From the NCBI RefSeq assembly GCF_014636775.1, contig NZ_BMEQ01000001.1:124001-188000 (forward strand): a stretch of 64,000 nt of DNA. Reading direction: 5' to 3'. The stretch is from Kocuria dechangensis. Its GTDB lineage: Bacteria > Actinomycetota > Actinomycetes > Actinomycetales > Micrococcaceae. Made by a program: the position numbers and the translations under genes. The notes beneath the pieces are model-generated. The model did not search any database. It had not been told where the DNA came from and saw only the letters and a program-made list of their open reading frames with translations. Shown in pieces: positions 20,746 to 29,809 of the stretch; positions within the stretch are counted from its first letter, which is position 1; every line of letters starts with the position of its first letter.

Positions 20746-21452
20746 GCGGACCCGCCCGGCCGCGGCCCGGCATCCCGTGGTACGCCCACCCGGCCGAGCA
20801 CCCGGCCGCCTGGGAGCGCCTGGCCGCGGACCTCGCGGGGGCGGACGGGATCGACGACGGCTTCGTGGTGGTCAACGTCCACGACGGCCCGGGCGACGAG
20901 GACGACCCCTACTACGGCCCGGCCCTGGCCCGCCTGCGGGCGGCCGCGCCCGGGCTGCTGCTGCTGGGCTACGTCGACCTCGACTACGGCCGCCGGGACC
21001 TGGCCGCCGTGCTCCGGGACGCCTCGCACTGGCGGCGCCGCTACGGGATCCACGCCGTGATGCTGGACCGCTTCCCCTCGGGGCGCGAGCCCGGGGGCGC
21101 GGCGGCCGCCGCGCTGCGGGCGGTCGCCGCACTGCGCGCCGAGGGCTCCGGTCCCGTGGCGGGCAACCCCGGGGTCGTCCCCGTGCCCGAGCTCGCCCGG
21201 GCGCTGGACGTCACGTGCGAGTTCGAGGGCACCGGTCGCGACTACCTGCGGGAGGAGCGGGCGCTGTCCGGGACGCGCGGCAGCTGGCACCTGGTGCACA
21301 GCTGCACCGCCGAGGAGCTGCGGACGGTGACGGCCGCGGCGGCGCACCGGGCCGTGGACCACGTGTTCGTCACGGACGCCACGGAGCCGCACCCGTGGGG
21401 CGGCTACGCGGGCAGCGGCGCGCGGGACGCCGTGGAGCAGGTGCAGCGGTGA
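20742..21452 (+). CDS. Spherulin-4 family protein (GH135/Sph3-like), altered active site
   Basis: 236 residues, a TIM-barrel-like Spherulin-4 protein. Recognisable blocks are IPWYAHP with a following Trp, VVNVHDGPGDEDDPYYGPA, GYVDLDYGRRDLAAVLRD, HAVMLDRFPS and TCEFEGTGRDY. Family members related to Aspergillus Sph3 hydrolyse galactosaminogalactan. The usual Asp-Glu pair is D109-R110 here; the later Glu (E162) is kept. I see no signal peptide. GTG 20742 overlaps the preceding stop by 4 bp, so it is coupled to the membrane protein. Confidence 0.8.
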   Translation: MSGPARPRPGIPWYAHPAEHPAAWERLAADLAGADGIDDGFVVVNVHDGPGDEDDPYYGPALARLRAAAPGLLLLGYVDLDYGRRDLAAVLRDASHWRRRYGIHAVMLDRFPSGREPGGAAAAALRAVAALRAEGSGPVAGNPGVVPVPELARALDVTCEFEGTGRDYLREERALSGTRGSWHLVHSCTAEELRTVTAAAAHRAVDHVFVTDATEPHPWGGYAGSGARDAVEQVQR

Positions 21453-21493
21453 GGCGGCGGCCGGGCCGGTTCGTGGCCCGGCCGCGGATTTGA

Positions 21494-21499
21494 GACAAT
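21494..21499 (+). promoter_or_regulatory. -10-like box (GACAAT)
   Basis: GACAAT lies 7 nt before ATG 21507, the spacing seen at the other leaderless genes here. It favours 21507 over the ATG at 21498, which lies inside the box. Confidence 0.45.
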
Positions 21500-21506
21500 G
21501 GACCCC

Positions 21507-22022
21507 ATGCGCTCCATCGGATCCTCGACCTCCTCAGCCCGCCCCGCCGCCGGGACCGGCAGCCGCACGCCCCTGTGGGGCACGGTGATCGGCATGGCCG
21601 TGCTCGTGGTCATCTTCGTGGTGGCCCTCCTGCAGGCCGCCAACGCGAACTCTCTGCTGGGCTGGGTGCTCGCGGGCATCGCCCTGGGCTGGCTCATGCT
21701 CGCCGTGTGGGTCGTGCTCATGGTGCGCAAGGCCGCCCGCTTCGGCCGCAGCCAGGTCGAGGAGGTCCAGCGGCGCGCCGGCCGCGCCCCCGCCGCCGCC
21801 CAGGGCGGGCCCGCCGGCTCGATGCGGGACGAGAAGCTCTCCCACAGCTTCCAGATCGTGCTGGTCCAGTCCAGGGTGCTCAAGCAGGAGCTCGCCGGCC
21901 TGCCCGCCGACGGCGTGGACCGGGAGGCGATCGACCGGGCCCTGGACACGATCGACATCACCGCGGGCAACGGCATGAGCATGCTGCGCGAGGAGCCGCT
22001 CAGCGGCACCGTCGTCGACTGA
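21507..22022 (+). CDS. Small two-helix membrane protein, unknown
   Basis: 171 residues with two adjacent transmembrane helices at about 26-48 and 52-75 and a cytoplasmic C-terminal domain of about 95 residues that is charged and helical (KLSHSFQIVLVQSRVLKQEL). I do not recognise the family. It follows the exopolysaccharide locus by 54 nt but has its own -10-like box, so membership in that operon is doubtful. Confidence 0.75.
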   Translation: MRSIGSSTSSARPAAGTGSRTPLWGTVIGMAVLVVIFVVALLQAANANSLLGWVLAGIALGWLMLAVWVVLMVRKAARFGRSQVEEVQRRAGRAPAAAQGGPAGSMRDEKLSHSFQIVLVQSRVLKQELAGLPADGVDREAIDRALDTIDITAGNGMSMLREEPLSGTVVD

Positions 22023-22076
22023 GCAGGCCCCCGCACGTCCCCCGTACGCCCCTCCCCGGAACAAGGTGCCCCCCGC

Positions 22077-22913
22077 ATGACCCGCCCCCAGAACTGCCTG
22101 CGCGTCGCCACCGTCAACGTCAACGGCATCCGCGCCGCCTACAAGCGCGGCATGGCCGACTGGCTCGCGCAGCGCGACATCGACATCCTCTGCCTGCAGG
22201 AGGTGCGCGCCCCGGACGCGGTCGTCCGCGGGCTGCTCGACGAGCAGGTGTGGGACGTCCACCACGCCGAGGCCGCCGACAAGGGCCGGGCGGGGGTCGC
22301 CGTGGCGACCCGCCGCGACGCCCACGGCGGCGCCCTGCTGCCCGTCGCCCGGCGCGACTCCATCGGCCACGACCACTTCACCACCTCCGGACGGTGGGCC
22401 GAGACCGACCACGCCCTGCCCGACGGCAGCTCCCTCACCGTCGTCTCCGCGTACGTGCACTCCGGCGAGGTCGGCACGGCCCGCCAGGACGACAAGTACC
22501 GGTTCCTCGGCGTCATGGAGCAGCGGCTGCCCGAGCTCGCCCGGACGAGCGAGCACGTGCTCGTGGTGGGCGACCTCAACGTGGGCCACACCGAGCTCGA
22601 CATCAAGAACTGGAAGGGCAACGTCAAGAACGCCGGGTTCCTCCCCGAGGAACGGGTGTACTTCGACCGGTTCTTCGGCGAGCACGGCTACAAGGACGTG
22701 GCCCGCGAGCTCGCCGGGCCGGTGCCGGGCCCCTACACGTGGTGGTCCTACCGTGGCAAGGCCTTCGACACCGACGCCGGGTGGCGCATCGACTACCACA
22801 TGGCCACCCCCGGGCTGGCCGGGCGGGCGCTCACCGCTGTCGTGGACCGCGCCGCCACCTACGACACCCGCTTCTCCGACCACGCCCCCGTGGTGGTCGA
22901 CTACCAGTTCTGA
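22077..22913 (+). CDS. xth: Exodeoxyribonuclease III / AP endonuclease family
   Basis: DNA-repair nuclease of the endonuclease/exonuclease/phosphatase fold, 278 residues. Motifs in order: VATVNVNGIRAA, LCLQEVRAPD (metal-binding Glu), VVGDLNVGHTELD (catalytic Asp and Asn), WRIDYHMATPGL and SDHAPVVVDY (catalytic Asp-His). It should incise abasic sites and degrade 3' ends. trpS follows 45 nt later. Confidence 0.95.
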   Translation: MTRPQNCLRVATVNVNGIRAAYKRGMADWLAQRDIDILCLQEVRAPDAVVRGLLDEQVWDVHHAEAADKGRAGVAVATRRDAHGGALLPVARRDSIGHDHFTTSGRWAETDHALPDGSSLTVVSAYVHSGEVGTARQDDKYRFLGVMEQRLPELARTSEHVLVVGDLNVGHTELDIKNWKGNVKNAGFLPEERVYFDRFFGEHGYKDVARELAGPVPGPYTWWSYRGKAFDTDAGWRIDYHMATPGLAGRALTAVVDRAATYDTRFSDHAPVVVDYQF

Positions 22914-24023
<1,110 letters not shown>

Positions 24024-24051
24024 GCTGGAGGCCGTTCCACGAGGAGTCGAC

Positions 24052-24615
24052 GTGAGCAGAACCCAGCAGTCCCCCACCATCCGCCCCGGGCGGGTCTACG
24101 CAGGGGTGGTCATCGAGCTGCCCGAGCCCGTGGGCCGGGAGCTGCAGGACTGGCGCGCGTCCTTCGGGGACCCTGCCTCCTACGTCGTCCCCGCGCACAT
24201 CACCCTCATGATCGCCCCCCAGCAGGCGAGCTGGGCGGAGGTCGTGGAGCGCGTCCGCTCGGTGGCGCGCGACTGGACCCCCTTCCGGCTCGAGATCAAC
24301 GGCACCGGCACCTTCCGCCCCGTCACACCCGTGGTGTACCTGCGGATCGAGCAGGGCGAGGAGCAGTGCCGGGCCCTGCACGAGGCCCTGCACCAGGAGC
24401 GGCTCGTCTCCGCGTCCCCCTTCGACTTCCACCCCCACGTCACCATCGCCCAGTCGGTGGCGGAGGAGGACCTCGACCGCGCGCAGAGCCTCCTGCGCAC
24501 CTACCGGGCGGGCTTCCTCGTCGACCGGATCGGGCTGTACGAGCTCGACGGCAACGGCGTGTGGCAGATCCGCGAGGAGTTCCCCTTCGAAGGGGGCGGC
24601 CGCGGGCGGAACTGA
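24052..24615 (+). CDS. 2'-5' RNA ligase-family (2H) phosphoesterase
   Basis: 187 residues with the two HxT motifs that define 2H phosphoesterases: AHITLMI (about residue 46) and HPHVTIAQ (about 128). Family members act on 2',3'-cyclic phosphates or 2'-5' bonds in RNA or nucleotides; the substrate is unknown here. GTG 24052 follows GAGGAG by 5 nt. The next gene starts 10 nt downstream. Confidence 0.9.
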   Translation: MSRTQQSPTIRPGRVYAGVVIELPEPVGRELQDWRASFGDPASYVVPAHITLMIAPQQASWAEVVERVRSVARDWTPFRLEINGTGTFRPVTPVVYLRIEQGEEQCRALHEALHQERLVSASPFDFHPHVTIAQSVAEEDLDRAQSLLRTYRAGFLVDRIGLYELDGNGVWQIREEFPFEGGGRGRN

Positions 24616-24625
24616 GCCGCTCCCC

Positions 24626-25741
24626 ATGAGCACCAGCGCCCGCCCCCGCACCGGGCCCGCCCCGGAGATGCCGCCGCGGGCGGTGGACCGGCACGGGCTG
24701 CGCCGGGAGGCGCTGCGCCAGCGGGCGCTGCTGCGGCAGCGGCGCGACGAGGGGGCGGGGCCGGCGGCCGTCGCCGGATCGCTGCTGATGGTGGCGCTGT
24801 CCGAGCTCTTCCGCCGCCTGCCGGTGCGCGTGGTCAACCACTACCTCTTCCACGGCGGTCCGCTCATGGCGGCCGGGCTGTCCTTCGTCCTGATCTTCGC
24901 CTCCACCGCGCTGCTCGTGGTGGGCTTCTCCCTGATCGGCGTGTTCCTCGGCAACGACCCCGTCGTCCGGGACGCCGTGGTGGCAGCCGTGACCGCCCGC
25001 GTGCCCGGCCTGCTGGACACCGGCGCCGGGGGAGTGGTGCCCCTCGAGCTGCTCGAGGACACCCGCCCGTTCACGCTGGCCACCGCCATCGGCTCCGGCG
25101 TGCTGGTCCTCACGGGCTGGCGGTGGGTGGCCGGCATCCGCCTGGCCTTCCGCCGGCTCTTCGAGGTGCCGCCGGCGCGGGGCATGCCCATCGCGGCTGT
25201 GCCGCGCGACCTCCTGGCCCTGGGCACGCTGGGCGTGCTGCTGGCCCTGTCCGTGGTCGCCAACAGCGCCGCCTCCGGCCTGCTGGGCTTCCTCTTCGGC
25301 CTCGCCGCCGACGCCGGGTGGGGCGGCGGGCCGGCGTGGCTGGGGGAGGGCCTCACCTGGGCGCTGTCCACGCTGCTCGTGGTGGTGCTGGACGCCCTGT
25401 TCGCGCTCGAGCTGGTGCGCGGGGTGGCCGGTCTGCGCCTGACGCGCCGGGCCCTGGCGGTCACGGTCCTGGCCGCGGCCGCCGGCAACTTCCTGCTCCG
25501 GTACGTGGGCGGCACGGTCATCGCCGGCGCCACCGCCAACCCCTACCTGCTCTCCGCGGCCATCATCGTCGGCGTGCTCGTCTGGTTCTACCTGTTCAGC
25601 CAGGTCCTGCTCTTCTCCGCCGCCCTGGGGGCCGTCGTGCAGGCCGACCAGCACAACGGACAGGTGCACCCGGCAGGAGAGGCCGTGGCGATCACCGTGG
25701 TCCCGGCGTCCTCCCTGCCCCTCCGCCCCGAGGACCGCTGA
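24626..25741 (+). CDS. YihY/BrkB family membrane protein
   Basis: 371 residues with about six transmembrane helices from about residue 45 to 340 and a conserved late block (VGVLVWFYLFSQVLLFSAALG) typical of YihY/YhjD/BrkB proteins. The role is unresolved for the family; it is not an RNase BN. The 50 N-terminal residues are Arg-rich. It is in a short operon with the 2H phosphoesterase and ends before a long palindromic terminator. Confidence 0.88.
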   Translation: MSTSARPRTGPAPEMPPRAVDRHGLRREALRQRALLRQRRDEGAGPAAVAGSLLMVALSELFRRLPVRVVNHYLFHGGPLMAAGLSFVLIFASTALLVVGFSLIGVFLGNDPVVRDAVVAAVTARVPGLLDTGAGGVVPLELLEDTRPFTLATAIGSGVLVLTGWRWVAGIRLAFRRLFEVPPARGMPIAAVPRDLLALGTLGVLLALSVVANSAASGLLGFLFGLAADAGWGGGPAWLGEGLTWALSTLLVVVLDALFALELVRGVAGLRLTRRALAVTVLAAAAGNFLLRYVGGTVIAGATANPYLLSAAIIVGVLVWFYLFSQVLLFSAALGAVVQADQHNGQVHPAGEAVAITVVPASSLPLRPEDR

Positions 25742-25780
25742 GGACCGCCGGGGACCGTTGCCGAGGGGGCCGCCGGCGGA

Positions 25781-25844
25781 CCTCCCGACGACGACGGCGG
25801 CCCGCCCCCAGCGCTGGGGGCGGGCCGCCGTCGTCGTCGGGAGG
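25781..25844. terminator. Perfect 64-nt palindromic bidirectional terminator
   Basis: A 32-nt arm (25781-25812) is an exact reverse complement of 25813-25844, with no spacer. It lies between the convergent YihY gene and sdhB, 39 nt and 4 nt from their stop codons, and should stop transcription from both sides. Confidence 0.85.
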
Positions 25845-25848
25845 ACGC

Positions 25849-26814
25849 TCACATGGAGCGGCTCAGGATCGCGTTCTTGACCTCGGCGATGGCCTTGGTG
25901 ACCTGGATGCCGCGGGGGCAGGCCTCGGTGCAGTTGAAGGTCGTGCGGCAGCGCCACACGCCCTCCTTGTCGTTGAGGATCTCCAGGCGCAGGTCCCCGG
26001 CGTCGTCGCGCGAGTCGAAGATGAAGCGGTGCGCGTTGACGATGGCGGCCGGGCCGAAGTACTGGCCGTCGGTCCAGAACACGGGGCAGGACGACGTGCA
26101 CGCGGCGCACAGGATGCACTTGGTGGTGTCGTCGAAGCGGGCCCGGTCCTCGGGGGACTGGTAGCGCTCCATGGTCGGCTCGTTGCCGCCGGCCACCAGG
26201 AAGGGCATGATCTCGCGGTAGGACTGGAAGAACGGCTCCATGTCCACGATCAGGTCCTTCTCGCACGGCAGGCCCTTGATGGGCTCGACCGTGATCGGCT
26301 TGTCCAGGTCCAGGTCCTTGAGCAGCACCTTGCAGGCGAGCCGGTTCTGGCCGTTGATCCGCATGGCGTCCGAGCCGCACACGCCGTGGGCGCAGGAGCG
26401 GCGGAAGGACAGCGAGCCGTCGATCTCCCACTTGACCTTGTGCAGGGCGTCGAGCACGCGGTCCGTGCCGTACATGGTCAGCTTGTACTCGTCCCAGCGG
26501 ACCTCGTCCGAGACCTCCGGGTTGTACCGGCGGATCTGCAGGGTGACGTCGAACTGCGGGATCGCGCCGGCGCTGCCCTGCTTCTCGGGCAGCTCCACCC
26601 GCGAGGGGGCCTCGGCCTCCGCGTTGGCGGCCGCCGGGTCCTGGGCGCCCGAGGCGGTGTCCCGGGCGTCGACGGCCGGGGAGTCGGCGTCGGTCTTATA
26701 GCCGGCGCGCTCGTCCTGGCCCTGCCCCGGAGCGTGGCCGTGCTCGGGGGCACGGTCCTGCGGGTCGTCGTTGCGGCCGTTCTCCGGCCGGTCGGGGGTG
26801 TGTGCGGTGGACAT
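25849..26814 (-). CDS. sdhB: Succinate dehydrogenase iron-sulfur subunit
   Basis: 321 residues. The [2Fe-2S] ligands are in SCAHGVCGSDAM and the following RLAC, the [4Fe-4S] in CILCAACTSSCP and the [3Fe-4S] in CRTTFNCTEACP. It passes electrons from SdhA flavin to quinone. About 80 N-terminal residues, rich in Asp, Pro, Ala and Gln and probably disordered, precede the ferredoxin domain; ordinary SdhB is about 250 residues. Its ATG overlaps the sdhA stop (TGATG). It is the last gene of sdhCDAB. Confidence 0.97.
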   Translation of the reverse strand: MSTAHTPDRPENGRNDDPQDRAPEHGHAPGQGQDERAGYKTDADSPAVDARDTASGAQDPAAANAEAEAPSRVELPEKQGSAGAIPQFDVTLQIRRYNPEVSDEVRWDEYKLTMYGTDRVLDALHKVKWEIDGSLSFRRSCAHGVCGSDAMRINGQNRLACKVLLKDLDLDKPITVEPIKGLPCEKDLIVDMEPFFQSYREIMPFLVAGGNEPTMERYQSPEDRARFDDTTKCILCAACTSSCPVFWTDGQYFGPAAIVNAHRFIFDSRDDAGDLRLEILNDKEGVWRCRTTFNCTEACPRGIQVTKAIAEVKNAILSRSM

Positions 26815-28565
26815 CAGTACTTACGCTCCATGGGCTCGTAGCGGGTGAAGATGACGGGCTTCGTCTCCTGCCGGATCCCCGCGGTGGGGGACGACGGGTC
26901 GAGGTAGACCATCGAGTGCTTCATGAAGTTGGCGTCGTCGCGGTCCGGGAAGTCCTCCCGGAAGTGCCCGCCGCGCGACTCCTCGCGGTGCAGGGCCGCG
27001 ACGGTCATGACCTTGGCCAGCTGCAGCAGGAAGCCGAGCTCCACGGCCTCCAGCAGGTCCAGGTTGAAGCGCTTGCCCTTGTCCTGGATCGAGATGTTCG
27101 CGTACCGGGCCTCGAGGGCGGCGATGTCGTCCAGCGCCGTCTGCAGGGTCTCGGCGGTGCGGAACACCTGGACGTTGAGGTCCATGGTGTCCTGCAGGTC
27201 CTTGCGGATGGCGGCCACCTTCTCGGTGCCGGTGCCGTTGCGGGCGTTGTCCAGCAGCGCCACGGTGCTGTCCAGGGCGGAGTCCGGGACGGGCACGAAC
27301 TCGGCGCGCTGGGCGTACTCGGCCGCGTAGATGCCGGCGCGCTTGCCGAACACGTTGATGTCCAGCAGCGAGTTGGTGCCGAGGCGGTTCGAGCCGTGCA
27401 CGGACACGCACGCCACCTCGCCGGCGGCGTACAGGCCCGGCACCACGGTGTCGTTGTCCTGGAGGACCTCGGCCTTGATGTTGGTCGGGATCCCGCCCAT
27501 GGCGTAGTGGCAGGTCGGGAACACCGGGACGGGCTCCGTGTAGGGCTCCACGCCGAGGTAGGTGCGGGCGAACTCGGTGATGTCCGGCAGCTTGGCGTCG
27601 ATGTGCGCCGGCTCCAGGTGCGTGAGGTCGAGCAGGACGTAGTCCTTGTTCGGCCCGGCGCCGCGGCCCTCGCGCACCTCGTTGGCCATGGAGCGGGCCA
27701 CGATGTCGCGGGGGGCGAGGTCCTTGATGGTGGGGGCGTAGCGCTCCATGAAGCGCTCGCCGTCGGCGTTGCGCAGGATCCCGCCCTCGCCGCGGGCCGC
27801 CTCGGAGACGAGGATGCCCAGGCCGGCCAGGCCGGTCGGGTGGAACTGGATGAACTCCATGTCCTCCAGGGGCAGGCCGTTGCGGAACGCGATCGCCATG
27901 CCGTCACCGGTGAGGGTGTGGGCGTTGGAGGTGGTCTTGAAGACCTTGCCGGCCCCGCCGGAGGCGAAGATCACGGACTTGGCCTGGAAGACGTGCAGCT
28001 CGCCGGTGGCGAGGTCGTAGGAGACCACGCCGGCCACGCGCCGCTGGCCGTCGACCTCCGTCATGATGAGGTCCAGGACGTAGAACTCGTTGAAGAACTC
28101 CACGTTGTGCTTGATGCACGTCTGGTACAGGGTCTGGAGGATCATGTGGCCCGTGCGGTCCGCGGCGTAGCAGGCCCGGCGGACCGGGGCCTTGCCGTGG
28201 TCGCGGGTGTGGCCGCCGAAGCGGCGCTGGTCGATCTTGCCCTCGGGGGTGCGGTTGAAGGGCAGGCCCATCTTCTCGAGGTCGAGGACGGCGTCGATGG
28301 CCTCCTTGGCCATCACCTCGGCGGCGTCCTGGTCGACCAGGTAGTCACCGCCCTTGATGGTGTCGAACGTGTGCCACTCCCAGTTGTCCTCTTCGACATT
28401 GGCCAGCGCCGCGCACATTCCGCCCTGCGCCGCGCCGGTGTGGGAGCGGGTGGGGTACAGCTTGGTCAGGACGGCGGTGCGGGAGCGCTGGCCGGCCTCG
28501 ATGGCGGCGCGCATCCCGGCGCCACCGGCACCCATGATGACCACGTCGTACTTGTGAACCTGCAT
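26814..28565 (-). CDS. sdhA: Succinate dehydrogenase flavoprotein subunit
   Basis: 583 residues. FAD-binding MGAGGAGMRAAIEA is at about 11, and the covalent flavin His is H42 in TRSHTGAAQGG. HPTGL, the REGRGAGPN segment and HGSNRLGTNSLLD are substrate-site and FAD-binding family blocks. Oxidises succinate to fumarate at the inner face of the membrane. ATG 28565 has only a weak AGAAAG upstream; the gap to sdhD is 111 nt and holds a hairpin. Confidence 0.98.
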   Translation of the reverse strand: MQVHKYDVVIMGAGGAGMRAAIEAGQRSRTAVLTKLYPTRSHTGAAQGGMCAALANVEEDNWEWHTFDTIKGGDYLVDQDAAEVMAKEAIDAVLDLEKMGLPFNRTPEGKIDQRRFGGHTRDHGKAPVRRACYAADRTGHMILQTLYQTCIKHNVEFFNEFYVLDLIMTEVDGQRRVAGVVSYDLATGELHVFQAKSVIFASGGAGKVFKTTSNAHTLTGDGMAIAFRNGLPLEDMEFIQFHPTGLAGLGILVSEAARGEGGILRNADGERFMERYAPTIKDLAPRDIVARSMANEVREGRGAGPNKDYVLLDLTHLEPAHIDAKLPDITEFARTYLGVEPYTEPVPVFPTCHYAMGGIPTNIKAEVLQDNDTVVPGLYAAGEVACVSVHGSNRLGTNSLLDINVFGKRAGIYAAEYAQRAEFVPVPDSALDSTVALLDNARNGTGTEKVAAIRKDLQDTMDLNVQVFRTAETLQTALDDIAALEARYANISIQDKGKRFNLDLLEAVELGFLLQLAKVMTVAALHREESRGGHFREDFPDRDDANFMKHSMVYLDPSSPTAGIRQETKPVIFTRYEPMERKY

Positions 28566-28638
28566 ACCGGTTGTTCTTTCTGTTCGTTGTTCAGGAGAAG
28601 TTCTCGGTGCCCCGGTCGTCGTCGACCGGACGGCAGAG

Positions 28639-28664
28639 GGCGGCCCGCCGCGTGACGGGCCGCC
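28639..28664. other. Stem-loop between sdhD and sdhA
   Basis: GGCGGCCCG (28639-28647) pairs with CGGGCCGCC (28656-28664), loop 8 nt, 13 nt after the sdhD stop. It is probably an RNA processing or stabilising element inside the operon, because the larger genes downstream must still be transcribed. Confidence 0.5.
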
Positions 28665-28676
28665 TCGGTCCGGGCC

Positions 28677-29165
28677 TCAGCCCGCGGTGCAGAAGGACGC
28701 CAGCAGGGCGGGGTCCGCGCCGACCGGGCAGGGCTCGAAGGTGAAGATCACCAGCGTGCCCAGCAGGATCACGAAGGCGGACGTGACGAAGAGGAAGACC
28801 TTCAGCCAGAAGCGGGTCCGATCCTTCTCCGCGTAGTCGTCGATGATCACGCGCAGGCCGTTGGTGCCGTGCAGCATCGCCAGCCACAGCAGCAGCAGGT
28901 CCCAGACCTGCCAGAACGGGTTCGCCCACTTGCCGCCCACGAAGCCGAAGTCGATGGCGTGGACGCCGCCCTCCTCGACGAGGAGGTTGACGTAGAGGTG
29001 CACGAAGACCAGCACGAGCAGGACGACGCCGGACAGGCGCATGAACAGCCACGCGAACATCTCGAAGTTGTTGCGGCGGGAGGAGGAGCGGTTGTACTTG
29101 ACGCCGTTGACCTCCAGGTCCTTGCTCCGGGGGACCGAGATGCGTGCCTTAAGCGGAGTGCTCAT
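28677..29165 (-). CDS. sdhD: Succinate dehydrogenase membrane anchor, SdhD
   Basis: 162 residues with three transmembrane helices (about 37-63, 87-107, 120-143). FAWLFMRLSGVVLLVLVFVH and MLHGTNGLRVIIDDY carry conserved His and Arg residues likely to contact haem and quinone. Starts 3 nt after sdhC. The last 20 residues hold two Cys in a periplasmic-side tail. Confidence 0.94.
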   Translation of the reverse strand: MSTPLKARISVPRSKDLEVNGVKYNRSSSRRNNFEMFAWLFMRLSGVVLLVLVFVHLYVNLLVEEGGVHAIDFGFVGGKWANPFWQVWDLLLLWLAMLHGTNGLRVIIDDYAEKDRTRFWLKVFLFVTSAFVILLGTLVIFTFEPCPVGADPALLASFCTAG

Positions 29166-29168
29166 TGA

Positions 29169-29549
29169 TTAACCCCCGAAAACGTTGGAGAGGTGACGGA
29201 TGAGGAACGGGATCATGACCACGAGCCAGAGGGCGAGCGCGCCCCACAGCAGCTGCTTCTGGTACCGGGTGCCCTGCTTCCAGAAGTCGACCAGGATGAT
29301 GCGCAGGCCGTTGAAGGCGTGGTAGACGATGGCGGCCACCAGGCCGGCCTCGCCGAGCCCCATGATCGGGTTCTTGTAGGTCTCCATGACCGCGTTGTAG
29401 GCCTCGGGCGAGACCCGCACGAGCGCGGTGTCCAGGACGTGGACCAGAAGAAAGAAGAAGATGGCCACACCGGTGATGCGGTGGGCGACCCACGACCATT
29501 GGCCGTGTGCCTGACCGCGGTACAAGGTGCCCTTGGATGTCTTCGCCAC
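29169..29549 (-). CDS. sdhC: Succinate dehydrogenase cytochrome b subunit, SdhC
   Basis: 126 residues, three helices. SWVAHRITGVAIFFFLLVHV is the SdhC signature, with Ser/Arg at the quinone site and the haem-ligand His. The GTG start at 29549 is preceded by GGGAGG at 7 nt. First gene of sdhCDAB, transcribed away from the mannose-1-phosphate guanylyltransferase gene. The promoter lies in 29550-29700, the most AT-rich part of the intergenic region, but I cannot fix it. Confidence 0.95.
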   Translation of the reverse strand: MAKTSKGTLYRGQAHGQWSWVAHRITGVAIFFFLLVHVLDTALVRVSPEAYNAVMETYKNPIMGLGEAGLVAAIVYHAFNGLRIILVDFWKQGTRYQKQLLWGALALWLVVMIPFLIRHLSNVFGG

Positions 29550-29795
29550 TGAAAAACCTCCCTGAGTCGCTCGTCGTCGTGCGCTTCAGAAAAACCCGGA
29601 ATTCGCACTGCGCACGACGGGAGCGGAGCCCTGATGGCTCTGTGTCGGATAATGCGCGAGTTCGCTTCCACGATACCAGCGCGGGGGCAGTTTGCTGACA
29701 GGCTGTCCCCGGGGGGAACGGCATGTCCGCCGTGGGCGGAGCCCCTCCCTCCGGCCCCCGGGGACGCGGTCCGGGCCCCTCGGGGGCCGAGGCCG

Positions 29796-29801
29796 TATTG
29801 T
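29796..29801 (+). promoter_or_regulatory. -10 box (TATTGT), leaderless guanylyltransferase gene
   Basis: TATTGT is 8 nt before GTG 29810. Confidence 0.6.
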
Positions 29802-29809
29802 GGAGTCCT

